Positions 10,056 to 21,551 of a stretch of DNA of 64,000 bases are shown piece by piece. The stretch lies in contig JAQQWL010000018.1 in assembly GCA_038363925.1 (NCBI GenBank), positions 496,001-560,000 on the forward strand, in the 5' to 3' direction. Below the pieces are notes generated by a model. That model made no database searches. It was not told the DNA's origin and saw only the letters and a program-made list of their open reading frames with translations. This DNA comes from Apiospora phragmitis. Lineage: Eukaryota; Ascomycota; Sordariomycetes; Amphisphaeriales; Apiosporaceae. The translations under genes and the position numbers were made by a program. Every line of letters starts with the position of its first letter. Positions within the stretch are counted from its first letter, which is position 1.

Positions 10056-10880
10056 TTAAGCCCGCACCAAACCCAGCTCCAGGACGAATACTATGCCGAC
10101 CGCTGCGACGAGTGCAGGTGCCCAACCAACGGACCTCGTCGGAATGATGTCGTAGACAGACAGAGTTGAAGTGTCCGCCTTGCCAGTGGGAACTGCAGCA
10201 ATATACCCAGGGTTGGTCTCGTACTCGACATCTGCATCGCTATCCATATTGATAACGGCATTCGTATCGTCACGGGCGCCGGGCGGGGCCTCGAAATTGA
10301 TCGCTTCGACTTAGCCGCTCGATCGTATCACTCGGCCGTGGCTCGGTCTCGCATAGCAGGCGACTGATTGACGACATTGCTGCTATCAGCAACGGAGTTA
10401 GATAACTTGACGGAACAATAACTGGGAGATGGGACGGACAATTCTATTCATGTCCGGCACGCGCTGCCCGCGTGGGACGTGCATCGCCGTTTCCATCTGC
10501 TCGTGCGTCAGGTTCTAGCACGCAAGCGCACTGAAGATGTCACAATACCGCCCGAGGTCATGTGTCTTGTTCTGTAGCGACAGTCGCCCTTGCGCACCTT
10601 GTCTTTCTGTCTTTTGGTGTGGGCCATGACGAAGGTCTAGCTATTCAAAATGGGTCGGGCAACTTGCTGGGCCCTCTTGGGTGACTTGGTGTTTTGGTGG
10701 TGCCAAAGTATCGCAGCTTCGATCGGATCTTTTGGACAGCTCGGGGACAGCATCGGGCAAGGTGAAGTGCGGATGGACCACAATTGAAAGCATGACCGCA
10801 GCTCCGTTGGTGTCTGCCAGCTGGCGAGTGCCCGCCTATAACATAGGTCACAATTGAAGCGCGCACCTCTCGGCACATTC
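10056..10880 (-). pseudogene. Inverted copy of the MADS-like gene B with part of its 5' flank
   Basis: Read on the minus strand, an ATG at about 10627 starts the B gene (MAHTK...), preceded by the A-to-B junction also seen at 20.5 and 57.1 kb. The N-terminal part is frameshifted relative to the copy at 20.5 kb. A TAG at 10515-10517 replaces the TGG of two other copies. Downstream, the acidic segment DSDADVEYETNPGYIAAVP and VYDIIP are recognisable, then the copy merges into sequence near 10060. It is a decayed dispersed copy. Confidence 0.75.
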
Positions 10881-11073
10881 GCTACGAATTAATCAATTGC
10901 GCAACTGCAACGCCGTAAAAGAGACACCCCCGCACACATCAGCTCCTCATTACATACCATGGTTCGAGTCTCACATAGGGCTCAGATCGACTTGGACCTT
11001 TGCACATAGCAAAGTAGTCGGCGGCCACATTACTATGGAACACCGTAACAACCGGATATCCAACTTTCAAAAC

Positions 11074-11326
11074 TCAACCGTTCGAAAGCTGAGGGGGTGA
11101 GTTGGACTTCATATATATACCAAAATAACCACTCAAGTACCTTGAATGGGTCCCACTTTTGGTCACTTGGTCGAGTGGTGAATTCAGCATATATCATCCC
11201 TGAAACTACTATTACAGCCACGACAGGAGCAATATCCACAGCCGCTAAGGTCGGCATTGGGGTCGGAGCTGGGGTGGGGGCCTGGCGCTGGTTACCCTGG
11301 GCGTATTGTTGACCTTTAGGTGGCAT
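11074..11326 (-). CDS. Small single-pass membrane protein (spliced)
   Basis: The ATG at 11326 opens a frame of 62 codons (MPPKGQQYAQGNQRQAP...) with a Pro/Thr-rich N terminus and one hydrophobic helix (IAPVVAVIVVSGMIYAEF). A 52-bp intron fits at 11089-11140: donor GTACTT after WDPFK and acceptor CCCTCAG, preceded by a CTCAC sequence. Splicing adds Leu-Ser-Asn-Gly and a stop, giving 66 residues. Without splicing the frame runs on to an unlikely tail. No family is recognised; the size and topology resemble many small fungal membrane proteins. Confidence 0.45.
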
Positions 11327-12708
11327 AAGAAGAATTGATGGTTAGCGGCAGCAAGACCATTATGGGTTTCTAGGACGACAAACGACAGCTTATGGGCACT
11401 TAGGGTGCAGGGATGCTCTAGATGCTTTGTTGAAAGGTTGTAGTACCGTGGATGGAGTATACTGTACTTCTCGCTGAATATGGGCTGTGCTAGACGTTGG
11501 GACCTCTGATCAAGTTATCGAGAATGAACAAACCGCCAGCTTACTGGGTTCTGCTGACACAACACAGCAAATATTGTTTTATAGCCTAAGTAGTTCCAAG
11601 AAGGCGCCGACAGGTGCTGTGCGGTATTGTAGATGGCTGCCGCTAAGACGACCCGTGCCTACCAGGATGGGACACCATAATAGGGGACGTTGAATCTGTG
11701 TCAGAAACGAGAGGATTAGGTCCTTGCCCTGGTACACCGTGGAATAATTGGAGCAACAGCCTCTATTACCCGTACAATAGCTTCCAATACGGCCTGAGCA
11801 AACAGGGTTGCAACACAGAGGAAGGCATTGCCGGATGCTACTTAGCGGAACCAGATGGCTAACTAAGAATAGTCGAGGTACTGCTGCCCTTTTGGATCGG
11901 TGGAGAACGGCACTTGCGGAGTGGCTGGGAAGTTTTAGATTCTACGATACGCGGAAACCAGTGCAGACATGAGGAGCACATAGAGGCTCGGCGCCAGGAT
12001 TGGTGTTATTAGTGGACAATCATGTGAGACGTTGGACGTAAATAGGATAGCATCGGAAAGGAACAAACGATGAAGCCAAAACAATCACTTATGCCCTTCG
12101 GAGAGTTGTCCACCTACATCGTGTTGTTATTTAAGCCTGTTTGCGAGTACGTAGGTAGAATAGGCACACTGTGAGCCTTTATGTATTCGTTGCGCTGCAT
12201 ACAAATAAAGCAGGCGCTCTGCAGAAGACAAAGCTCAGTAAACCACAAAACAAGGCTGACATAATTAGAACATTCTTTTCTCCAAGTGGCTAGGTATTGC
12301 CGTCCACGATGCACCAGATGCAGCCATTGGCTTATCACGATAAAGGCGAGGACATAGAACAAGAGACTGATGGGCTACTGTTGCACTGCGATCCTGCAAT
12401 GCCGATTCTCTATCCTCTCTTCCCGACGCCCCTGTACCATCCGCCAATTACAAGCACCTATACAAAGGACGAAGAAGGATACGTATGGCTTGCCGGTAGT
12501 GAAGAAACAACCTTGCGGTTAGCTTCGGTACTAATCTTAGCAGCAGTCACTTGATAGCATCAACAGCCTTTTCGACTTCTCTAGCTGGGATACAGGTTTT
12601 GATCGCAATAGCCCAGTATGTAACCATTGTTGCAGTAACACCGACCACACAATCTGACTTGTTGCGATCTAGAGTTCCCCACCCTCCCCTACCATAGATG
12701 TTTCTCCT
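11327..12708. other. No confident gene
   Basis: The sequence between the small membrane gene and the HMG-box gene holds only short open frames. One plus-strand frame at about 11651-11860 would give a roughly 70-residue peptide with four cysteines, but it lacks an ATG. Another at 12297-12554 has no recognisable features. This is probably the regulatory and 5' region of the HMG-box gene plus decayed sequence. Confidence 0.4.
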
Positions 12709-13260
12709 ATGCTTCCTTGTGCCCGACTGGACAGTGCCCAGCTGGACACCGAAACGAAGGCATGGGATGAAGTGATATTCGGGCAGCTACCATCTCTTCC
12801 AGAAAAGAGTTCACCAGGAGACACCGTTTCCCTTAAGAAACGTTGGGATGGAGTAGCTGAAGGCGCTCCTCCTTTCGACATTGAAGCCTGGGTGCAACGT
12901 TCCACGGTGATACGACGGCAAGAGCAGCCGCAGGCCTCGAACGGTGGCAGGGTTAAGAGGCCCCAGAACGCGTTCATGCTGTGGCGCAAGGCCTATCGTA
13001 ACTCGATCAAAGCCTTGTATTTCGACAGGGACCCCAAGCCGAATTACTCCAAGGTATGCGGTGAACTTTGGCTGCTCGAGCCAGCAGAAACCCGTATGCG
13101 GTTCAAACAATGGGCAGAGATTGAGAAGAAGAACCACAAGACCGCTTTTCCAGATTACGTATTTAGCACTTCGAGGACTAAAGGTGAAAAACGGGGGCGG
13201 CGCCGCGCTATGTGTCGGGTAGCCGTTCAAACAGAAGAGTTGACGGCTGGTGGACAGTAG
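12709..13260 (+). CDS. HMG-box transcription factor (MATA_HMG-like)
   Basis: An intact 183-codon frame encodes a single HMG box at about residues 82-152. It begins RVKRPQNAFMLWRKAYRN (the P-x-N-A-F-M-L-W-R signature of sequence-specific HMG boxes), continues through the helix-2 region (YSKVCGELWLLEPAETRM) and ends at WAEIEKKNHKTAFPDY. A basic tail GEKRGRRRA (159-167) could extend DNA contact or act as a nuclear signal. This class includes fungal mating-type and Ste11-like regulators that bind the DNA minor groove. The N-terminal 80 residues have no known domain. The gene is short compared with Ste11-type proteins and sits alone, without an APN2 or SLA2 neighbour, so it is not shown to be a mating-type locus. 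Confidence 0.85.
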   Translation: MLPCARLDSAQLDTETKAWDEVIFGQLPSLPEKSSPGDTVSLKKRWDGVAEGAPPFDIEAWVQRSTVIRRQEQPQASNGGRVKRPQNAFMLWRKAYRNSIKALYFDRDPKPNYSKVCGELWLLEPAETRMRFKQWAEIEKKNHKTAFPDYVFSTSRTKGEKRGRRRAMCRVAVQTEELTAGGQ

Positions 13261-13418
13261 TTGTGAAAAGGTACTTCTATAAACTCCTCCACGACGCTCT
13301 GAAGGTACTCACCCATCCTACAATCCTACTGCTTCGTCTCCAGTTTGCCTCTTCTTCATCTTTTTGGCCACTTCGACAGTGAAAGTAAAGGTCCACATGC
13401 AACGTTCAGGTGGTTTCA

Positions 13419-13859
13419 TTATGGTGGATGGCCTGAGTGGCTGATCGCGACAGGGCAAAATCTCCAATCCTCCTGACTGGCCAGAGAAGAAACCCCCTGA
13501 AACCCGGAATACTTATGATTAGCTTCCAAAAACAGAGCCGCCCTTCCGCGTGTGGTCGTGAAAAGGACTGTAGTCGTGAGAGTGAGCCCCATGAACTGCC
13601 TCCGTATCTGCTGTCGCTGCATGCTGAAGTGCTGACAGTAGAGTAGGAGATGCGTTGTCGTCCGCCTCGTTCTGGCGCAATACCTACAGACGTCTGAGTC
13701 GGTCTTCCCTATGAGGTGTAAGTAAGCTGCCATGTGTCCTATGCCTGTTCGTAGTTGGATATACGCGGACGTGACACTCCGAGGGAATCCAGAGTAGTCG
13801 AAGGGCTTCATCGCAAACTTCGGTGGTTTTCTGGTCAGCAGTCGGTACTGGTTCTCCAA
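13419..13859 (-). mobile_element. LINE C-terminal fragment (Cys/His region)
   Basis: The minus strand encodes a 146-codon piece that reads as the end of a Tad-type LINE polyprotein: SAYIQLRTGIGHMAAYLHLIG followed by the typical C-x2-C...H...C arrangement (DVCRYCARTRRTTTHLLLYC) and a terminal RGRAALFL. It is the part missing from the element at 1-3465, but in the opposite orientation and 10 kb away. There is no ATG start and no upstream RT, so it is a solitary fragment. Confidence 0.85.
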
Positions 13860-15924
13860 GCCGCGAGCACGCCGGCCATGGTCTTCATTCTGTTCTTAGA
13901 GATCCCACAACTGCTTCCATCTTTCTTTCACTTTCGGGTGAATCTGGCTCTTTAGCCAGCTGAGAGATATGAGTTGGTCTTGCCGGTGCTACAATACGAG
14001 AGCACTTGCGGCAAGATATGTGCGACAGCAGTGCAAACCTCTCTCTAAACGTTAAATCCGAGCGTATAGGGAGGACGTCGACTTGCGCCAGCAGATGGAG
14101 GAGCGGCATCATGGAGGTAGGGACGAAGCACCTTGTAGGGTAGAATAGACGGTTAAACACCACGACACGATACCAAGTCTCCAAAGCAACGCGCCAGCAG
14201 CTGTACGCAAGCGCGCTGAAGACGTCACAATACCGCCCAGGCTCGCGCGTTTTGAGCTTTAGCGAGGTTACGATAGCGCTACGTCCCTCGCTTCGCTTCA
14301 GGGCAGCCTGTTAGCCTGTTCGTAACAGTAACAACGCCGCTCATTTGGCTTACATCAAGACGTCGAAGAGACCATGCTTTCATAATTTATCGCATCCATG
14401 GCCCGTCACCATCTGCATCCCATATGTAATCACTATCCCCGGCCTCAGGACTAAACACCCCTCAGTTTCTGGCGTCTTCACCGAAAGAGAGGCCGCCTGA
14501 GGTCGGGAAAGAGACGAAAAAGGACGAATATGACAGGAAGTATACGTACACAAAGGATCAAGCTTGAACTTGTTAATATCAAGCGCCCTGCAACTCTTTT
14601 GCTACTGAGGTCTTCTAACCTACGAATGGGATTAGCCAGTGACGGGCCGGAGTCGATTTGAGGCCCGATCCAACATCCCGGCTCCTAACTCAATTGAAAG
14701 CAGGGTTTCTCGGCCAGATAATCTGCAAGCATTATCCTTGAGGTTTACTGCCACGGTGGTATTGGTATATGCATATGTGCCCTGGGGGGTTCTGGACCAG
14801 GGGCCCCACTCAACTTCCCACAACCCAACTCCATCTCGAAAACAGGCAAACTTTGAAATGCATCTCTTCTTAGTCAGCTTCCACTGCTACTACCTAGCCA
14901 GGTAGTTGCCATGGACCGACAGTACGTCTCCTAAAACTGCTGCATATCACCATCACTTTTTAGGAGCAGCTCTTGCTTATTACTCGGCATGGGAAGATGG
15001 TGTGGTCGAAAATATGTGATAATTTCGGTTCTTGAGATTGATGGAGCTGATCCCTACCGCGGACGGCTAATGACGTCGACGAAGGTTAGCACAGCATTGA
15101 ACTGTGCCATCCAGGTGAGATATCTCCCCTTCCCCTTGCGCAAAGAATCTGGGATAGCTTACATGATTGCTCCGCGTGTATCATCATGTCTTTCTTGGCT
15201 TATGTCAGCGACGGCGGGATTTTCTCAGCACTAATTAGTCCATGCAACAACCTGGTAGAAACGCCATTCTTTCGTCGTGATGCAGAGAGATGCTCGACCT
15301 TCCCTAAAAGTACATTGCAATACCTATTGCGGCGGCATGGGTCACAAAGCCAATCAGCGCACAGCACCTAGTACAGCGCGATTGCAATGGCGCCGTTGTT
15401 ATTGGATGTCTTCTGGCAGCCCTCGAGGGCAACAGGTATTGGCTGATCTTTGCTGCCGCACGATTGGAAATCGAGCCCTACATCGACCTGCAGATGTTCT
15501 TCTGCATTGGCTGGGGGCGCGGTCTGATTGCACAGCCATCCAAGAGAGATACCTAGGAAGGAGCTGTTCTTACTTGCCTGCACAACGGCTTCCACATATT
15601 ATTGGATGATCTACCACCCACCCCTTTTTCACGTATCCCTTTTCCTCGTTGCTTTTGTCTATCGAAAATACCACATCCTCTGACAGCAGCTCCCGGCTCG
15701 CTGTACCAGTGCATTACCGGCCCTACTCAAGCTCGTCGCTGCCATGATTTCACAATTACTGAAGAGCAAATAAGTTGTCCGATCTTCGCTCTCCCTGAAT
15801 GCCAGTCATAGTGGTGGCCAGATCCCGTCTCTCTTCTGGGTAGCTTCACGAATAAATGCGACAGCGACAAAGAGATGAACCAGACTCGAAATCCTCGAAC
15901 CAACGCATTTTCAGCCGACACAGT
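13860..15924. other. No intact gene; contains a small inverted B-gene fragment
   Basis: A short minus-strand match to gene B lies near 14205-14262 (GCGCTGAAGACGTCACAATACC and adjacent bases, the complement of the conserved start region). The rest contains short frames on both strands without support. A minus-strand frame at 15368-15595 has two hydrophobic patches and four Cys but no start context or family. Confidence 0.5.
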
Positions 15925-17525
15925 ATGGGCAAATCAGACAATCACCCATCCCATTCCGCTGCCGATCAGACCATCCGCAAGATCCGACCACTCAAGAAGG
16001 AGGATGGCGAACCGTTTTGGCGGAAAGACATCCCGTACGACTTCCTCCGCGCTGTCTTCGACGACGAGTGCAAGGCCTTCACCAACAGCTACGACCTCAC
16101 ACAAAGGGAAAAGCAGACCTTTGCCAGATTATACATTGACGCAATAGCTAGGAGCAGCAAGACGAGCAAAGTCCTCCGCGACAAACTGTTAAGTGATCGG
16201 GAGGCTGAGAAGAGCATGGCTATGGTCTGTCTATTGGTCAATATTGGTCGTATGAATACCACCTTAACCTGTAAGTCATCGTTCTTTCCGCATTCTACTT
16301 TCCCTCCACTGCCTGCAGTCTTTTGCTAAGCCCGTTGTATACTACCAGTCTTTCCAGAGATGCGAACCCAGCTTCGCACCTACCATGCCATCCCTCTCTC
16401 CAGGCCTATCAGGACGCTACTGCATATGAACAACTCCAGGATGCTCCTCGCCTAAAAACTATCCTCAAGGGCGCTGCCGAAGACAGACCTGAGCCTCGCA
16501 ATCTCGATGACTTCAAATATCATCAGGTTCCGCGAATAAATCCGATTAATCTGATATTCCTCTTCTGCCAACATGCATCACACATTGCCGAACTACACTT
16601 TCCAAATGATGACGAGTTCCAGGGCTTGGTTATGAAGACTAACCTCACCAGCAGCTCTCGTGCCAATGCTTTTCTGTGGCTTATGTGGCTCTACCTCGAA
16701 TCCGACTTCACAGAGGAGGGATGTGATGAGAACCCATTTGGTGTCGGCATAGTATACGACCAGGATCTGTCAAACCAAGGGGTGCCCAAATTGATCCCTA
16801 TGTTAATTGAGGAGGAAGGCAAAGAAAATGTCGATCCTCAAACAGAAATCGACTTTGGCCGCGAGAAACAAGCCCACCGAGCCAATATTATTACTGCTAA
16901 AGCTCAATGTGCCCGAGATCACCAACCGAGAGAGCATGCTGCAGCGCGAGGCAAATCAATTGGCAAGGACGGGTCTCATGCCGCGATACTGCCACCCATC
17001 AGACCCTCCAACCGCGAGTTTCACCTTGATATTCTGGTATTGAATCCGCCGCTCAGGGCACTAGCTCGTCCAGTCGATGCCAGTGCCAGCACACGAGGAG
17101 CAGGATCCCTCAATCATGTGTATAATGCATGCTCTCCCGCCGCGCCTGAGTCTGCAGTACTCGATGGCGTAGTGCCACGTAAGCCGCGGCCGCCTACTGC
17201 TCACCAGCTTGCCGTGGAGCACACGCGAAACCAAAGTGTCGAGTACATCCTGGATCGAGGATTACGAAAGGCCCACCAAAAAGCTCGCAAAATGCGGCGG
17301 CAGGAGGGAGCCATAATTCGCGCAATACGCCGCCTCGATACCATTGCGGATCCCTTTGTCGACAGTGATGAGGAATTTAGATACCCTATGGACAAATCGG
17401 TACCCTACCGTGGCCGGGGCTTCGGTGGGCTTTGTCAGCTGACATCGGAGGCTGATGACTACGGCGAGGAGCTTGTGTCTCACGCCACGGCTTTCCGACG
17501 CTTAACTCGGCGCCTTTCGCGCTAG
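15925..17525 (+). pseudogene. Ies1-like INO80 chromatin-remodelling subunit, duplicate with a frameshift
   Basis: Ies1 is a fungal-specific subunit of the INO80 nucleosome-remodelling complex. Exon 1 shows GEPFWRKDIPYDFLRAVFDD, then RSSKTSKVLRDKLLSDREAE and MAMVCLLVNIGRMNTT. A 78-bp intron (16271-16348, GTAAGT...CTACCAG) joins in phase to FPEMRTQLRTYHAIP. A one-base deletion near 16391-16400 then shifts the frame; conservation resumes with LQAYQDATAYEQLQDAPRL, NPINLIFLFCQH, and SRANAFLWLMWLYLESDFTEE. The C-terminal block RNQSVEYILDRGLRKAHQKA and a basic stretch are also kept. Apart from that single shift the copy is complete, about 500 codons. It is likely a recent duplicate of the core-genome gene; it could be a sequencing artefact if the deletion is not real. 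An alternative upstream ATG exists at 15856. Confidence 0.8.
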
Positions 17526-17662
17526 GAAGCCCCTGAATACTCCAACCGCGGTGTGGTGCGGCCCTTCAGAATGCACCGCGCGCATGATGGCGACACACCG
17601 GGCATGAACGGAGGGTATGCTAAAGGAAGCGAGCGATCCGAGTTCGGCAACAAAGAAAAGTC

Positions 17663-18131
17663 TCGCTGCAGCAGCTGGGCTTCGACGAGTGCATTGCGCG
17701 GCTCAAGGAGGCGCGCGACGTCGGCCTGCTCGAGGGCTTCGAAACGCGCGAGCAGGCCCAGCGCTGCGTGCAGGAGCTCGCCCCCTGGCCGCTCCTGCTC
17801 AACAGCGTCGAGAACGGCAAGAGCCCCACCATCACCGTGGACGAGGCCCGCGCCATGGGCTTCCGCATCATGATCTTTAGCTTCGCTACCCTTGCCCCGG
17901 CGTACCTGGCCATCAAGGAGACGCTTCTCCGTCTCAAGAACCAAGGCATTGTGGGTACGCCGAAGGATGTGACGCCGGTCACGCTATTCAAGGTGTGCGG
18001 TTGGAGCACAGCAGTAAGTCCTTTGCCCATATTCACCCTTTCTTGGAGTACCCAATCCAGGATTCTAACCTCTGCTACTAGTGGACGTCGATATGAACGC
18101 TGGAGGAACTTCTTTTAAGGGTGGAGTGTAA
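17663..18131 (+). pseudogene. 3' fragment of a PEP-mutase/isocitrate-lyase superfamily enzyme
   Basis: The frame encodes the second half of the barrel of this C-C bond lyase superfamily: LGFDECIARLKEARDVG, LLEGFETREQA, ELAPWPLLLNSVENGKSPTIT, ARAMGFRIMIFSFATLAPA and GIVGTPKDVTP. The N-terminal half with the metal site and catalytic loop is missing. A GTAAGT donor near 18012 and a CTACTAG acceptor near 18080 outline an intron, after which the frame for the expected terminal MNAGGTSFKGGV is offset by one base, so the end is also broken. It begins about 140 bp after the Ies1-like copy. GC content is visibly higher than in flanking sequence. Confidence 0.75.
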
Positions 18132-19069
18132 GCGAAGTCAAGGATACAAGATTGTTTTGTTTAGGTTGAAAGGAACTGGGCCTGGATGCTGGGATCCCAT
18201 ATTTCCCCATGTTTGGGTATTTCCTATAAATTCGTTTCCGGTATGATGGTTTTGATCGCAGGTTTAAAACACGCGGAGGCAAATATTGTTTCAATATAAA
18301 AGAAATACGAGTAGGGATAAATATAAGACAGATTCACTAGGAATTTGGTCGCAAAAATTTGGATTCCCGAGCAATACCTTGACAAGAGCGCGAAACGCAG
18401 AAAGCACAAAGAGGAGGAAAACGGAACATGCTCAGGACCGGGATCGAACCAGTTGGAATGAGCTAAGTATCTCATCAACCGGCAGCGGGTACCCTAGTTC
18501 CCTGTCTTCCTCGATGACGGCCATCCAGAACTGCGCGAGACGAACCAAGAAGTCCAAGTACGTTAAACATGAGCCTAGGTAATATAAGGATATCACCGGT
18601 CGATGCAGGGGTTTTTAACTCTTCTCGTTTCCAAATCGATGATTATCAGTTCTGGGGTGACTGGGTAATTAGGGCCCCTCGCGCTCGACCACTTCAAAGA
18701 CCAAGCCGTCTTGGCCCAACCACGTGCAGGGAAAAGAAGACCCCGAAGGACTATTATAACCGAAATGATATTGAATCCCTACTAACGCCTAAAGCTGTGT
18801 TCCATCTCGTAAGCGGCTTGTGTACGGTACGGACGCAGAGTTGGAAGAGTAGTAACAGCGCACTAGCGCGATTAGCCGGCCAGGTCAATAGAAAGTTACA
18901 TCTTTCTCAGGTTCTGCATCCGAGAGACTACGGCTTCCTCGAGAGTCAGTATGTACGTTGTGGACGTGTGAGATTTCCTCAGAGCCCGCTTGCGACGCAA
19001 TAGCCACCGCCATACTGCTTATACGGCCCATACGACTAGTGACTCTTGCCGTCTTCTTCGTGGTAGCTT
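18132..19069. other. No gene recognised
   Basis: The part up to about 18560 is AT-richer. A piece near 18830-18900 resembles the tail of repeat A (GAAGAGTAGTAACAGCGCAC). A tRNA-like T-arm at about 18440-18460 was considered and rejected. No gene is supported. Confidence 0.4.
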
Positions 19070-20540
19070 TTGGCTGGCACGGCTGGCACGAGTCCTGATC
19101 CTACGTCTGGACTTCGCCGACGACTCGCATTCCACCGCTCCCAATGCGTATGTGGTCCTTTAGTAAAGTATCTTCCGAAATGCTTCTGTGGCTCTTTGCT
19201 TCGGGCTAGTCCGGTCCCGTTCACGACAGGCAGCCGAAACGCATCCGGTTGTTCTCCCAGGTACCAGAATAGTAGCATGGGCTCCTTATACCCGAAAGCC
19301 TCAATGCAGCTCTTCTGGTTCGTACCTACCAGTATCGTACGTCAGGTATTTGCATCTGTTCCTGACCATGCTACCTAAATCGACTTCCTGCACTGGTGGC
19401 CTCGTACCTCAAGTTACAGTCGTCAACAAGAGACCGGTGTAGTACAGTACGGGCGCGACTTAGACGCAGCTCAACTTTCGAAGCGACATTCTTCCTGACT
19501 ACAGAGTCTAGACTGGCTAAGCTGCGGTAGGGCAGATGTAGACCTCAGGATGCAGAGCTGCTGATGGCGCCGCCGGTCCAAAGGAGCAAAGCCAGCGGAC
19601 AGCAGCGCCGATATTGTTGTGTTCCGTTGTTGGCCGTGGCGCACTTGCTAGCTCACACGAGGCACTTTCAGGTCTTTCCAACTCCCAACGGGTAGTATGC
19701 AGAAAGGATACTGGGAGGCCCAACTATCATTCTGGTCCGCCCGACCGTAGTATCCAATTGTACCCTTATCGACGTGGTACGCCGATTCCGAATGAAACCA
19801 GAATCATCCAGTAACATACAGTACTGTCTTTTTGGTGCTTAAGCTCGAAAACTCTCACGGGCTGTTTTCGGTCCTGAATTTTGTTGGCCCTTACTGCGAA
19901 GCAGAATGGGAACCGTTGCGCAAGTGGCACTGAGAGACGGAATTGACGCTGGACGGACGGCTTGTGATGCAGCCCATGTTCTGGTGCGCAGGACAGAGCC
20001 TGATGTCCCACCGCTCCGCTTGTACCGTTCCGATAGAGGTCGGTCGCCTCGGAGCCTGAATCATCAGCAGCGTATTCTCCTTTCGCTGCATCCGTTGAGA
20101 GCTCGAAGATCCTCGTGTGCTGTTTCCGGTCTTGACTTCCTAGTTGCCTGCAGACCTGTTGGCCCTACTGTTGGAGTGCAGAGTAGCAACGGCGCACTAG
20201 AGCACTAGCGCAGCCAGCGAGCCAGGTCTAGAACCCACCGTTATTAGCGTAGAGCCGGTTCGCGACCCCACGTCATTTTAGGACCAACTGCCCAATCCTC
20301 CTGAACTGCGAAAGAACCTCTCCTCCTCAACCTCTCGCCAACATGGGTTCGGAATCGGATTGGCAGCTCCCCTGGCGACGCTCGCCCAACTCGAGCTCAT
20401 CATGCCATCCCCATTTGACACCCGCAAGCAAGCGCGACTATATCTACCGTTTCGCGGGACGCTATTGAAGTTCCATGGACACCAGGAATATGCTCCAAGA
20501 GAGTCCAGCAAGTTACCCGAACCGTATTAGTATCTAGGCC
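19070..20540 (+). repeat. Dispersed repeat A, copy 2 (longest)
   Basis: This is the most complete copy of repeat A. It starts with GGCTGGCACGAGTCCTGATC (also present inverted near 25.85 kb), passes through the CCAGTATCGTACGTCAGG region, the GACCTCAGGATGCAGAGC block and the ACATACAGTACTGT tract. It runs directly into the start of the MADS-like gene B at 20547. The same A-then-B order occurs at 55.9-58.2 kb and, inverted, at 41.5-42.1 kb. Confidence 0.85.
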
Positions 20541-20546
20541 TCCGTT

Positions 20547-21551
20547 ATGGCCCACACCAAGGCGCAGAAAGACAAGGTTCGCAAGAGCGGCTTGTCGCTG
20601 CAGAACAAGACACAAGACCTCGGGCGGTACTGCGATGTCTTCAGCGCGCTTGCGTACTGGAACCCGACGCACGAGCGGATGGAGACGGTGATGCGGGCAG
20701 CGCGTGCCGGACCTCAACAGGATTGTTTGTCCCCAGTCCCGGTTACCGTTCCGTCGAGTGTATCCTGCTCTGTTACTAATAGCCGCAGTTTCGACGATCA
20801 GCCGCGTGCCATGCGAGACCGAGCCATGGCCGAGCGACACGATCGAGTCGCCAAGTCGAAGCCATCAATTTCGAGGCCCAGGCGGACGCCAACGACGACG
20901 CGGATGCCGAGTACGAAACCGATCCCGAGTACATTGCAGCAGTTCCCGCTGTCGAGGCGGAGCCTCTGTCTGTCTACGACGTCATCCCCGACGAGGATGG
21001 CGGGACTGTCATTCCCAACAGTCTCACGATGCAGGTGGGTCCGAGACAGCTGCCTCCACCACGAACGCCGCAAGGTGAGTACGGCTTCTCGGCTAGTGAC
21101 CGCGTGACGCTAATCATAAAGCAGGCTGCCCAGCTCCCCGACAGACAGTGGCGCAACCCGTCCGCACCGAGCCCAGCTCCACGACGAACACTGCACCAAC
21201 CGCCGCGACGAATGCAGGTGCCCGGTTAGCACACACAAGATACCCCGACCACGGCGCGATGGATGCGTCGCTGCAGAGAGCTGTACGCTGGAATAGCAGG
21301 GAGCCGGCTAGAAGGCCCTTGGCGCCGATTATGACGGCACAACCACGACAATGCCCTCCCATAATGGTGGGAAATGGTGCAAAGCTGTCACAGATCGTCC
21401 GCCAAGGAAGGGATGTGCAGAATGTGGCGAGGCGCGCACCAGACTATCCTAATGACTACAGACGCAAGCCGCAGCGGGGCACCCTGGCGAAGAAGATGGT
21501 GGGAATGCTGGAGGACCTACGGACGAGTCTCAGCGGTATCCAGTTTGCCTA
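20547..21551 (+). pseudogene. MADS-like (SRF-type-like) gene B, copy in composite unit 1
   Basis: The ATG at 20547 starts MAHTKAQKDKVRKSG followed by SLQNKTQDLGRYCDVFSALAYW. Spacing of Lys/Arg, Leu-Gly and Cys recalls the N-terminal half of a fungal MADS/SRF domain, a DNA-binding dimerisation fold; I regard this only as a possible relation. The Trp codon at 20658-20660 is TGG here. Deletions soon after (the expected VPRGQRVPDL segment is disturbed) shift the frame. The acidic segment (YETDPEYIAAVP, SVYDVIPDEDGG) and a 3' exon (ERQ/TEPSSTTNTAP-type, ending RYPVCL-like) are still visible in another frame, separated by a GTGAGT...AAAGCAG intron near 21074-21123. The gene is decayed. Confidence 0.6.

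Noticed and set aside
11651..11860. Short plus-strand frame with four cysteines (ends CYLAEPDG), possibly a small secreted peptide
   Set aside because: No ATG, no signal peptide and no identifiable exon upstream; could be chance.
12709..13260. A complete mating-type locus around the HMG-box gene
   Set aside because: No alpha-box gene, APN2 or SLA2-type neighbour is present; only a single HMG-box gene can be supported.
18430..18500. tRNA-like gene on the minus strand (T-arm and B-box-like GGTTCGATCCC)
   Set aside because: A T-stem can be drawn, but no matching acceptor stem, D-arm or anticodon arm is found at the right distance.
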